Shown in pieces: positions 6,966-14,324 of a stretch of DNA of 33,730 nt. The notes below the pieces were generated by a model. It saw only the letters and a list, made by a program, of their open reading frames with translations, had not been told where the DNA came from and made no database searches. The DNA lies in assembly GCA_947502965.1 (NCBI GenBank), contig CANNCG010000002.1:1-33730 (forward strand), given 5' to 3'. The DNA comes from a bacterium (lineage in GTDB: Bacteria; Margulisbacteria; Marinamargulisbacteria; SXXA01). The stretch's first letter is position 1. Every line of letters starts with the position of its first letter. The position numbers were made by a program, and so were the translations under genes.

Positions 6966-9188
6966 TTGGGACACTACACGCTGTACCAGTATCTCCCCTT
7001 GGCGTGGGCGCTTTGTATAGGGGTAGGATTGGCCATTGGCAGTTGTTTTTTTCTCGAAAAACGCTGGCAAATGGCAATGTGTATCGGCATATGGGCCATG
7101 TCTGGATTTCACGGGATTCGGGATGCGACCTTTTGTCTCGATACGGGAGGTGACTTTTCGGGGCAGATTCAGGTCATGACGGTGCCTGAAAAAACAATCA
7201 CAGGAGGGTGGCGATTCATAGGACAATCAGCGGAATCATCTCGCTACAGTGTGAGCCTTCGAAAGCGGGAGTCGCCACAGTTGGGAGATGTTTTCGCGAG
7301 TACGGGTCTTGTGGATCCTGGAAGCCCCCCTCGAAACCCTGGTTCTTCGGACATGCGCGACTATCTCAAGAGAGCGCGTTTGTCGGGCTTCCTGCGGCTA
7401 AAATCAGTAGAAAAAGTGGGACAGGAGGCGCCGCTATGGACCGGTTTTGTGGCGGGATTGCGGCATCGCTTGGTCAGCGCAACGCAGGCAACCCTTCCAG
7501 AAAATTATGCCAATTTATTGATAGGGCTCATTCTTGGCGACAAGGGGATCACCTTGGATGCGACATGGGAATCTTGGTATCGTAATCTAGGGCTGATTCA
7601 TATATTGGTGGTGTCTGGGTCTCAAGTGAGTTTGTTGAGTGGGATTTGCTTTCTGATGTTAAGGCCTTTGCGTCTTTCTGGTTTGTATCAATACGGCATT
7701 ATGACTAGTATTAATATTTTGTTTTATTCCTTAACCGGTGGCGGAGAGTCTATTTTTAGGGCCATTCTGATGACGCAGATTCTGCTCTATCTAAAGCTTA
7801 TAAGACAAAATAGCAATGCCCTGGATATTCTCTGTACCACGGCCTTGGTAATGGTTTTGTGGGATCCTGCTTTGGCTTTTAATTTGGGGTCCCAGTTGTC
7901 TTTTTTGGCGACAGCATCGCTTATTTTTGGGGTGCCTGCCATGACCCAAAAAATGCAAAGAATACCCCCTTTTCTTCGTGAAATGTTGGCATTGAGTGTG
8001 GCGCCTTTTATCTTTACGGCCCCTTTGATTTGGCATCACTTTCAGGGGGTCTCGATACTATCTCCTTTGGCGAATATGCTCGTATTGCCCTTGATTGAAA
8101 TCTTGGTGCCGATTGGCTTTTTTTGTATGGCGGGCAATGCACTTGTCCCATGGCTGGTGACCTGGCCGATGCAAGGCTGTTTGGGGTTGATGCAAGGGCT
8201 CAATGCCCTTGTTTCCGGATTGGTATCTTTGGGCGTGAAACCCGTTTTGTTGCCCAAAATAGACTTGTTGCATACAGGGCTCTTGTATCTGGGTGGCTAT
8301 ATGGCTGGCTGGGGATCTCAGCCTCAGATACGTCGGTATGGGGTCTGTCTCTTGCTGGGTATCTGTGTCAGTGTGACGGTGATGACATGGTGGCCACGTG
8401 CGTATTACACGGTGACCTATTTGGACGTGGGGCAGGGCGATGCAACCTTGATTCAGACGCCGCATGGGAGGACCTATTTGATTGATGCTGGCAACCGGGT
8501 TGTGGATTTTCGTACAGGAAAGGTTTTGTGGGATATGGGGGAGCGTGTGGTGCTGCCCGCCTTGCGGTATTACGGGGCGCGTCGTTTGGAGGGGGTGCTA
8601 TTGACACACTTTGATATGGACCATGTTGGGGGTGCTCAAAGTGTGATGGAGAGCATGTCTGTGACTACGCTTTTGACGCACCACGCGCCAGATTTGGCGA
8701 AGGCGGGGCTCTCCGAAACGTTGCCGTTATGGCGTATAGAGCAGCCGGTCAAGTGGGTGTTGGATAAAGGGGCCTATCTTTTGTTTTTTCCGTTTGCTTT
8801 TCAGAAAAATACGGCAAACGAAAACGAAAGATCGGTGGTGTGTCAGCTTGTCATTGGCGACCATCGTTTTTTATTTACAGGGGATTTGGAGGCCGAGGGG
8901 GAGGCGTATTTGGCGGCAACCTACGGGGATGCCTTGCGTTCGGAGATCTTTAAGGCGGGGCATCACGGGAGCAAAACATCGAGCACGGCGGCCCTGCTGC
9001 GCTATGTGCAACCTGACATAACGGTCATCAGTGTCGGTGAAAAAAACCGATATGGACATCCCCATAAAGACGTCGTGGACAGATTTAAATCAGAAGGTAT
9101 ACGTATCTATCGCACAGATAGAGAGGGCGCTGTAGAGCTCAAAACAAATGGGAAGACAGTGTGGGTGAAGACCTACGTAACCGAGTAG
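6966..9188 (+). CDS. comEC: ComEC/Rec2 DNA-uptake channel protein
   Basis: ComEC forms the inner-membrane channel that carries single-stranded DNA into the cell in natural transformation. The 740-residue product has N-terminal membrane helices with a DUF4131-like part, then the competence domain from about residue 165 with the HILVVSGSQVSLLSG signature and many membrane helices. The C-terminal metallo-beta-lactamase-like domain (about 480-735) has VTYLDVGQGDATL, the metal motif THFDMDHVGG, FTGD and KAGHHGSKTSS. The start is uncertain: the listed TTG at 6966 has no good Shine-Dalgarno sequence. The frame stays open back to 6867, and codons just before the TTG read ALFLGIVLG, which looks like more of the first membrane helix. 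No in-frame ATG, GTG or TTG exists there, so a CTG or ATT start is possible. No other competence genes are in view. Confidence 0.93.
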   Translation: MGHYTLYQYLPLAWALCIGVGLAIGSCFFLEKRWQMAMCIGIWAMSGFHGIRDATFCLDTGGDFSGQIQVMTVPEKTITGGWRFIGQSAESSRYSVSLRKRESPQLGDVFASTGLVDPGSPPRNPGSSDMRDYLKRARLSGFLRLKSVEKVGQEAPLWTGFVAGLRHRLVSATQATLPENYANLLIGLILGDKGITLDATWESWYRNLGLIHILVVSGSQVSLLSGICFLMLRPLRLSGLYQYGIMTSINILFYSLTGGGESIFRAILMTQILLYLKLIRQNSNALDILCTTALVMVLWDPALAFNLGSQLSFLATASLIFGVPAMTQKMQRIPPFLREMLALSVAPFIFTAPLIWHHFQGVSILSPLANMLVLPLIEILVPIGFFCMAGNALVPWLVTWPMQGCLGLMQGLNALVSGLVSLGVKPVLLPKIDLLHTGLLYLGGYMAGWGSQPQIRRYGVCLLLGICVSVTVMTWWPRAYYTVTYLDVGQGDATLIQTPHGRTYLIDAGNRVVDFRTGKVLWDMGERVVLPALRYYGARRLEGVLLTHFDMDHVGGAQSVMESMSVTTLLTHHAPDLAKAGLSETLPLWRIEQPVKWVLDKGAYLLFFPFAFQKNTANENERSVVCQLVIGDHRFLFTGDLEAEGEAYLAATYGDALRSEIFKAGHHGSKTSSTAALLRYVQPDITVISVGEKNRYGHPHKDVVDRFKSEGIRIYRTDREGAVELKTNGKTVWVKTYVTE

Positions 9189-9218
9189 TCATTGGATAAG
9201 GTTGGGTGTCGTCGTCGT

Positions 9219-10370
9219 TTACAAACGTCTGGATAGCTGGCGATAGGGTGCCGATGGGAAGCTGCTTTCTAGCGTGTGGCCGTAAGTCATGAGAATTCCC
9301 AAGGCCAAGAGCAACATCGTCCAATGGTGATAAGGCCAAAGTGAAACACAAAATAGAGCCAATACAAGACCCTGTTGCCATCGTTTTGGCAATGACACAA
9401 CGGCATAATACGCAGGAATAACAAAGAGGAGAAATGAATAATCTTTGAGCCGTGGGGATAGGATCCCATAGGCGAGTATGCCCATAGAGATTTGAATAAT
9501 AAGCGGGTATTCATGGCGATTTTTCCAGAAAAAAACGGCAAGGCCAGCTGAAAAAAGAAATACAAATAGGACATATAGGCCAAAGGCGGATACGGTGACG
9601 CCATAGGTTGTGAGCCAGGGTATGAGTTCAAACTGCAACCATGCCAGTATCGATGGATTGACATATCCGCTGCTATCCAAGGGCGCTGGTGTAGATAAAA
9701 ATGTCTGATACATCTCTGACATTCCTAGTATTCCGATGCATTGAATGACGATGGCAACGCCAACTCCGGCGCATAAGAAACGCCACTTTTGAGTCGTTTT
9801 TGTCAGAAAAATGAAGCCTAAAAATGCGAGTGGCAGCAATTTGAAAGAACCCGCCAATGCGATAAATAGTGCAAAAAGATAACTGCGGCCCATGACTAAA
9901 AAAAGAAAGCCGAGCCATAGAAGTATGGTTTCGAATGTCGCAATATTACCTGCCAAAATATCGCTGGTGAAGGGTCCCCGGAAGGCAAAAAGTGAAATCA
10001 AAACAAAGGATAGGAGATGCTTTTCTTTTACAAAGAATTTTAAATAGAGCGCAATGAATCCGGTTGCAGTAATGAATTTGATGCAAAGAAAAATGAGCCT
10101 GGCGTGCAAAAATGAAAAGGCGGTTAAAGGCGCGAATACCCATGCCATTTGAGGGGGATATACAAACCTCAAATGGGATTGGTGGCCCTGCCCGGACATG
10201 GTGGATACGATGTGCGAGTCATACCCGTTGAGTCCCATAATCATGGATTTTGCACCATAATAGTAAGAGATAAAGTCATGCTGATGACCGGAATCGAGAC
10301 CCAAGATGGCTTTGGAGACGATGCCACCGGCCAAGAGCAAAAGTAAAAAATAAGGGATATACTTTTTCAT
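9219..10370 (-). CDS. GT87-like polyprenol-dependent membrane glycosyltransferase
   Basis: 383 residues with about ten hydrophobic helices. The pattern DFISYYYGAK, NGYD and then LRFVYPPQMAWVFAPL is that of GT87/DUF2029 (GT-C fold) enzymes, which use polyprenyl-phosphate sugars on the outer face of the inner membrane. The Asp in DFISYYY is the expected catalytic position of the first loop. Start: ATG at 10370 (MKKYIPYF) with AAGG about 9 nt upstream. A longer reading to 10439 is an artefact, because its first codons (MKSGFHFGTG) are the translated end of repeat copy B. The gene faces away from the GT2 gene and converges with comEC (30 bp between stops). The sugar and acceptor are unknown. Confidence 0.78.
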   Translation of the reverse strand: MKKYIPYFLLLLLAGGIVSKAILGLDSGHQHDFISYYYGAKSMIMGLNGYDSHIVSTMSGQGHQSHLRFVYPPQMAWVFAPLTAFSFLHARLIFLCIKFITATGFIALYLKFFVKEKHLLSFVLISLFAFRGPFTSDILAGNIATFETILLWLGFLFLVMGRSYLFALFIALAGSFKLLPLAFLGFIFLTKTTQKWRFLCAGVGVAIVIQCIGILGMSEMYQTFLSTPAPLDSSGYVNPSILAWLQFELIPWLTTYGVTVSAFGLYVLFVFLFSAGLAVFFWKNRHEYPLIIQISMGILAYGILSPRLKDYSFLLFVIPAYYAVVSLPKRWQQGLVLALFCVSLWPYHHWTMLLLALGILMTYGHTLESSFPSAPYRQLSRRL

Positions 10371-10408
10371 GAAGAACGGCCTTTTTGTGTCTTGAAATCT
10401 TGATTTAT

Positions 10409-10522
10409 TACCCGTTCCAAAATGAAACCCGGATTTCAAATCGTGACGGGAGCCTATTCTTATGGGTGACCAGAACGATTTGGAAAGGCAGCTGGTCCCT
10501 GTTTCATTTTGGGATGGGTATA
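10409..10522 (-). repeat. Dispersed inverted-repeat element, copy B (inverted)
   Basis: 114 bp starting TACCCGTTCCAAAATGAAAC and ending TTTCATTTTGGGATGGGTATA. Its reverse complement aligns along its full length with copies A, C and D, including the internal CCTTTCCAAATCG, ATAAGAATAGGCTCCCG and CGATTTGAAATC blocks. It fills most of the gap between two divergent glycosyltransferase genes and so may lie between or within their promoters. Confidence 0.92.
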
Positions 10523-10631
10523 TCTTTTTAACCTAAAATGGGTTTCATAGGCAAGGTATGTCTTGGTTTGGCCGAGATTTTTTTTGCGTTGGAGAGCCAC
10601 TCCCCATTTATTTTGTTTATAGGATATCTTT

Positions 10632-11591
10632 ATGGTACTCTCTGCAAAACTTATGCCGCTACTCAGTCTCGTGATTCCTATCTATAACGAAGAGGACTGT
10701 ATCCCCATTCTTTGGGCAGAGCTTCAGAAAATAACGGCGAATTTTTCTGGGTATTCGATCGAATATGTTTTTGTGGATGATGGGTCCTTGGACCAATCGT
10801 TTTTTCTTTTAGAGAAGATCTCCCAACAGTGTGCCGCTGTAAAAGTGTTGCGTTTTTCCCGTAACTTCGGCCATCAGATTGCAATTACGGCGGGTTTGGA
10901 TTATGCCGCGGGGGATGCTGTTATCGTGATGGATGCTGACCTACAGGATCCTCCAGAGGTGTTGACCCAGATGCTTGCCAAATATGAAGATGGGTATGAT
11001 GTGGTCTATGCCGTTCGACAGAGCCGATCCGGAGAGACGCTTTTTAAGAAAATAACCGCAAAATGCTTCTATAGACTTCTTAATGCGATGTCGGCCATTC
11101 CAATTCCTTTAGATACAGGCGATTTTAGACTGGTGACTAGGCGTGTTGCGGATGCCCTCAAGACGCTAGGCGAGCAGGACCGTTTTGTACGTGGGTTGGT
11201 GAGTTGGGTGGGATTTAAGCAGACCCCTATCTATTTTGAGCGGCATGCGAGACTTGCTGGTGAAACAAAGTATCCTCTCAAGAAAATGATTTCTTTTGCC
11301 CTGAATGGTATCTTGTCCTTTTCAACCCTGCCACTCAAATGGGCCTCTTGGTTGGGCTTTTTCTTTGCTTTTTTTTCTGGGCTTTATATTTTGGTCGTGA
11401 TCGCCTTACGGCTCATGGGCTATACCTTTCCTGGATATGCTTCTTTAATGGTGGCGATGTTGCTCTTGGGCGGGATACAGCTGATGACCATTGGTATTCT
11501 GGGCGAATACATAGGTCGTTTGTATATGGAATCTAAAAAGAGACCTTTGTATATTGTGCAGGATGCGGTGAATGTTGCCCCTCGCGGATAG
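10632..11591 (+). CDS. GT2 polyprenyl-phosphate glycosyltransferase (GtrB/DPM1-like)
   Basis: 319 residues. The N-terminal GT-A domain starts LSLVIPIYNEE, then FVDDGSLDQS, LRFSRNFGHQIAI and the nucleotide/metal motif VMDADLQDPPE, as in GtrB and dolichol-phosphate-mannose synthases, which load a sugar from a nucleotide onto a polyprenyl phosphate. Two membrane helices follow (about 236-260 and 270-295), as in GtrB. The ATG at 10632 has AGGA about 9 nt upstream. It could supply the lipid-linked sugar used by the GT87 or GT-C proteins in this window (inference). The FAD enzyme downstream overlaps it by 20 bp. Confidence 0.88.
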   Translation: MVLSAKLMPLLSLVIPIYNEEDCIPILWAELQKITANFSGYSIEYVFVDDGSLDQSFFLLEKISQQCAAVKVLRFSRNFGHQIAITAGLDYAAGDAVIVMDADLQDPPEVLTQMLAKYEDGYDVVYAVRQSRSGETLFKKITAKCFYRLLNAMSAIPIPLDTGDFRLVTRRVADALKTLGEQDRFVRGLVSWVGFKQTPIYFERHARLAGETKYPLKKMISFALNGILSFSTLPLKWASWLGFFFAFFSGLYILVVIALRLMGYTFPGYASLMVAMLLLGGIQLMTIGILGEYIGRLYMESKKRPLYIVQDAVNVAPRG

Positions 11592-12894
11592 TTCCACTAC
11601 GCAGAGGGGTGGTCGGCACTATGCGATTATTGGCGCTGGCGTTGCGGGGTTAGCGGCTGCGTATCGGTTGCTTCAACAAGGTCAGCGGGTGACGGTTTTT
11701 GAAAAAAGTCCCTTTGTCGGGGGGCAGTTGGCAACCACGGTTGTCGGGGGTGTTCCTATCGAACATTATTATCACCATACATTTACGTCGGATGCAGATC
11801 TCTTGATGCTTTGTGAGGAGTTGGGTATCACCGATAAGATGATGTGGCTACCCAGTACCATGGGGTATTTCTCCCAAGGCAAGCTGTATCCCTTCGGGAC
11901 GCCAAAAAGTATTCTTACCTTTCGGCCATTGGGCATTTTTGCCAAAATTGGCTTTGTTTTGTCTACATTGTGGATCACCTTTGTGATGAAACCAGCGTAT
12001 GCTGAAAAGCATACAGTTCATGCGTGGTTTCTCAGATATGGGTTTGGACGTGTGTGGGATATTGTTTGGAAACCGTTATTTCAGCTCAAGTTTGCGGCAG
12101 ACGCGGATCGTATATCGTTGATTTGGCTATGGGGAAAGCTACATACGCGCGGCACCTCACGCAATGGGAGTAAAGAGGTACTTGGCTATATGAAAGGGAG
12201 CTTTGGGGCTTTGGCCTTGGCGCTGAGTCAGGCTATTGAGGGTCTGGGGGGTGAACTAGTGTTGGGTACGGAACTCCGCAGTATCAAAAAAATAAATCAA
12301 GATTTTGTTGTGGAAAGCAGTGCTGGCACTTTTTCTGTAGATGCGGTGATTTCTACACAAGCGGCCAATCAACTCGTCCATAGCTATCCCTGGTCATCCG
12401 AAACAAAGGCCTATCTAAATGGGCTGGAATACAAATCGGCTATCTGTGTCATGGTGATTAGTGACAGTCGGTGGTTTGACCGCTATTGGATCAATATAGG
12501 GGATGAAAACCTGCCTTTTGGGGGGATTGTAGAGCACACAAATTGGGTTCCCGCAGGTGAATATGGTGGGAAGCATGTGATGTATTTGTCCCGTTATTTG
12601 GATGATGATGATTCTCTTTTTACGCAACCAGATACGGCTATTGTGGAGATGTTTTGTAATGGGATTAATGTGATCCTGACAGATTTTGATAGATCTTTGG
12701 TTCAAGAAACACGTGTGTTTAGGCAACGCAATGCGCAACCGGTGGTACCCAAGGGCTATATTGCACCCAGTATGATGACAGAGATTCCAGACTTTTATTG
12801 GATTTCAACGCATCATACGTACCCCTTTGATCGCGGGATTAACTATGCGATTCGTTTGGCGAATCGTCTTGTTGGAGATATTTCTGCGCAGTAA
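11572..12894 (+). CDS. FAD-dependent oxidoreductase (amine oxidase / UDP-galactopyranose mutase-like)
   Basis: 440 residues with an N-terminal FAD-binding Rossmann motif GAGVAGLAAAYRLLQQG and FEKSPFVGGQ. A later VVESSAGTFSVDAVISTQ segment and a C-terminal stretch ending with ...YPFDRGINYAIRLANRLVGD are typical of the NAD(P)/FAD amine-oxidase superfamily (protoporphyrinogen oxidase, phytoene desaturase, UDP-galactopyranose mutase). The substrate cannot be named from the sequence. ATG at 11572 lies inside the end of the GT2 gene with an AGGATG ahead of it, so the two are translationally coupled. This gene pair recurs in surface-polysaccharide loci, which suggests a role in sugar or lipid-carrier chemistry (inference). 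Confidence 0.8.
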   Translation: MLPLADSSTTQRGGRHYAIIGAGVAGLAAAYRLLQQGQRVTVFEKSPFVGGQLATTVVGGVPIEHYYHHTFTSDADLLMLCEELGITDKMMWLPSTMGYFSQGKLYPFGTPKSILTFRPLGIFAKIGFVLSTLWITFVMKPAYAEKHTVHAWFLRYGFGRVWDIVWKPLFQLKFAADADRISLIWLWGKLHTRGTSRNGSKEVLGYMKGSFGALALALSQAIEGLGGELVLGTELRSIKKINQDFVVESSAGTFSVDAVISTQAANQLVHSYPWSSETKAYLNGLEYKSAICVMVISDSRWFDRYWINIGDENLPFGGIVEHTNWVPAGEYGGKHVMYLSRYLDDDDSLFTQPDTAIVEMFCNGINVILTDFDRSLVQETRVFRQRNAQPVVPKGYIAPSMMTEIPDFYWISTHHTYPFDRGINYAIRLANRLVGDISAQ

Positions 12895-12898
12895 CCCA

Positions 12899-13822
12899 AT
12901 GATTACCATTCTTGGACCTACTGCAAGTGGGAAAACAGCCCTGGCGGTAGCCTTGGCACGACATTATGGCGTAGAAATCATTTCCGCAGATTCGAGACAA
13001 GTCTATGATCGGCTGTTTCTGGGTGTTGGAAAAGACTTGGATATCTATGAAACAGGGGGGGTGAGCGTTCCGTACCATTTAATAGGCCACGTTTCTCTTG
13101 AGGCACATTACGATTTGTTTTCATTTCAGCAGGATTTTCAAAAAGCAAAAGCGGACATTTTGGCGCGTGGCAAACATCCCTTGATGTGTGGGGGAACCGG
13201 TCTTTATTTGGAAGCTGTTTTGCTGGACTATCAGCTCCGGTCTGTTCCTGAAAATTCAGAGTGGCGAGATCGGGCAGGGGATATGTCGGATGAGGCCTTG
13301 TTGGCGATGTTTTTATCATTGTCGGTACCTCACAATCAGACAGATACAGAAACTCGGACCCGTTTGATACGTGCCATTGAAATTGCAATGGCCACGGGCG
13401 CGACATCTTCCAAGACCTGGAATCCGGAAGATACCATGGTGTTTGGAATAGCATGGGAGCCTGCGTGCCTACGTGAACGTATTCTGTATCGTTTGGACCA
13501 ACGTCTAAAGGCGGGGATGATAGCGGAAGTCTCAGATCTGTTGGCTATCGGCGTTTCTGCGCTGCGTCTGGATCAGCTGGGTTTGGAATATCGTTATTGC
13601 TTGAAATATCTGTCTGGGGAGCTTTCGCTAGAAGACATGCGGCATCTGTTGGGCCGCGAGATTTGTCGGTATGCCAAACGCCAGCGTACCTGGTTTAGAC
13701 GTATGGAAAAACGAGGGGTGCCTATCTTTTGGGTTTCTGGGGAGCTGTCTTTGGAAAAACAAGAACTATATGTCCGTTCCAAAATAAAATCCCCGATGAG
13801 GATATCCGTTCCTCAAGGCTGA
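12899..13822 (+). CDS. miaA: tRNA dimethylallyltransferase MiaA
   Basis: MiaA transfers a dimethylallyl group to A37 of tRNAs that read UNN codons. Present are the P-loop GPTASGKTALAVALA at the N-terminus, SADSRQVY, CGGTGLYLEAVL, RTRLIRAIEIA and C-terminal RYAKRQRTWFRR. After DSRQVY the protein has VGKDLDIYE...VPYHLIG in place of the commoner IGTAKP...PHHLID, a known subfamily form. I chose ATG 12899, 4 nt after the FAD gene's stop, because GPTASGKT then sits at the usual distance from the start; an upstream ATG (12827) would add 24 unrelated residues. The last dozen codons (from about 13771) overlap a sequence resembling the end of the dispersed repeat, so the C-terminus may have been replaced. 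Confidence 0.94.
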   Translation: MITILGPTASGKTALAVALARHYGVEIISADSRQVYDRLFLGVGKDLDIYETGGVSVPYHLIGHVSLEAHYDLFSFQQDFQKAKADILARGKHPLMCGGTGLYLEAVLLDYQLRSVPENSEWRDRAGDMSDEALLAMFLSLSVPHNQTDTETRTRLIRAIEIAMATGATSSKTWNPEDTMVFGIAWEPACLRERILYRLDQRLKAGMIAEVSDLLAIGVSALRLDQLGLEYRYCLKYLSGELSLEDMRHLLGREICRYAKRQRTWFRRMEKRGVPIFWVSGELSLEKQELYVRSKIKSPMRISVPQG

Positions 13823-13857
13823 GATTTCTACGCCGTCTATCCAGAGAAACTAGCATA

Positions 13858-13971
13858 TACCCATTCCAAAAAGAAACATGGAGGGGATGCCTTTCCAAAT
13901 CGTTCTAGTCACATATAAGAATATGCTCCCGTCACGATTTGAAATCTATGTTTCATTTTGGAACGGGTATA
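13858..13971 (+). repeat. Dispersed inverted-repeat element, copy C
   Basis: About 114 bp from TACCCATTCCAAAAAGAAAC to TTTCATTTTGGAACGGGTATA, same orientation as copies A and D. It lies between the convergent miaA and topB genes. A sequence like one end of the element is also found just inside the miaA 3' end (about 13771-13790). Confidence 0.92.
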
Positions 13972-13978
13972 GTCGATT

Positions 13979-14006
13979 GGAATGAAACTCGGATTTCAAA
14001 TCTTGG
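13979..14006 (-). repeat. Truncated copy of the dispersed repeat
   Basis: The segment AATGAAACTCGGATTTCAAA followed by TC matches the first part of the element in the copy-B orientation, then identity stops. It starts about 8 bp after copy C and is inverted with respect to it. Confidence 0.7.
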
Positions 14007-14012
14007 TGCTGT

Positions 14013-14064
14013 CGCAAAAAAAGAAAAAAAACAGGCAAAATCGGATTTTTTTGTGAAAATCCGA
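14013..14064 (-). terminator. Hairpin and T-rich tract, likely terminator facing topB
   Basis: TCGGATTTT (14041-14049) pairs with AAAATCCGA (14056-14064) around a 6-nt loop. Read on the minus strand the stem is followed by a T-rich tract (complement of the A runs at 14016-14040). It lies about 260 bp beyond the topB stop, so it may terminate topB transcription or belong to a decayed element. Confidence 0.5.
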
Positions 14065-14113
14065 TAAAAAGCGATAACCCAAGTTCGTCAAAAAACAGTG
14101 ATTTTGAGCCTAA

Positions 14114-14299
14114 TTCACGAAAAAAAATATATTTGGCGACGCACTCTATGTGTTCGGCCTCCCTCAGGTTAGCACGCTAGATACCCTATTTACACGATTC
14201 TTTGGGATGCCGATAGCCACGTTTATTACACGGCTACTCTGGCTGCGTAAAACCAACCAACTCAGGAGTGACTCCGACAGAAGCTGGCCTGTCAGGTAA
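14114..14299 (+). other. Open reading-frame remnant without a start codon
   Basis: The gap 13823-14324 has no intact gene. Apart from the repeats and hairpin it contains an open frame between stops at 14111 and 14297. Its translation from about 14132 is protein-like (FGDALYVFGLPQVSTLDTLF, then more) but has no ATG near its beginning, only a GTG at 14150 and an internal ATG at 14207. I recognise no family. It may be the tail of a decayed gene, or chance. Confidence 0.25.
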
Positions 14300-14324
14300 C
14301 GATTCCTCACGAACAACGCCGTAA

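Noticed and set aside
10371..10439. N-terminal extension of the GT87-like protein starting MKSGFHFGTG
   Set aside because: The extra codons are the translated end of repeat copy B; ATG 10370 begins a proper membrane protein.
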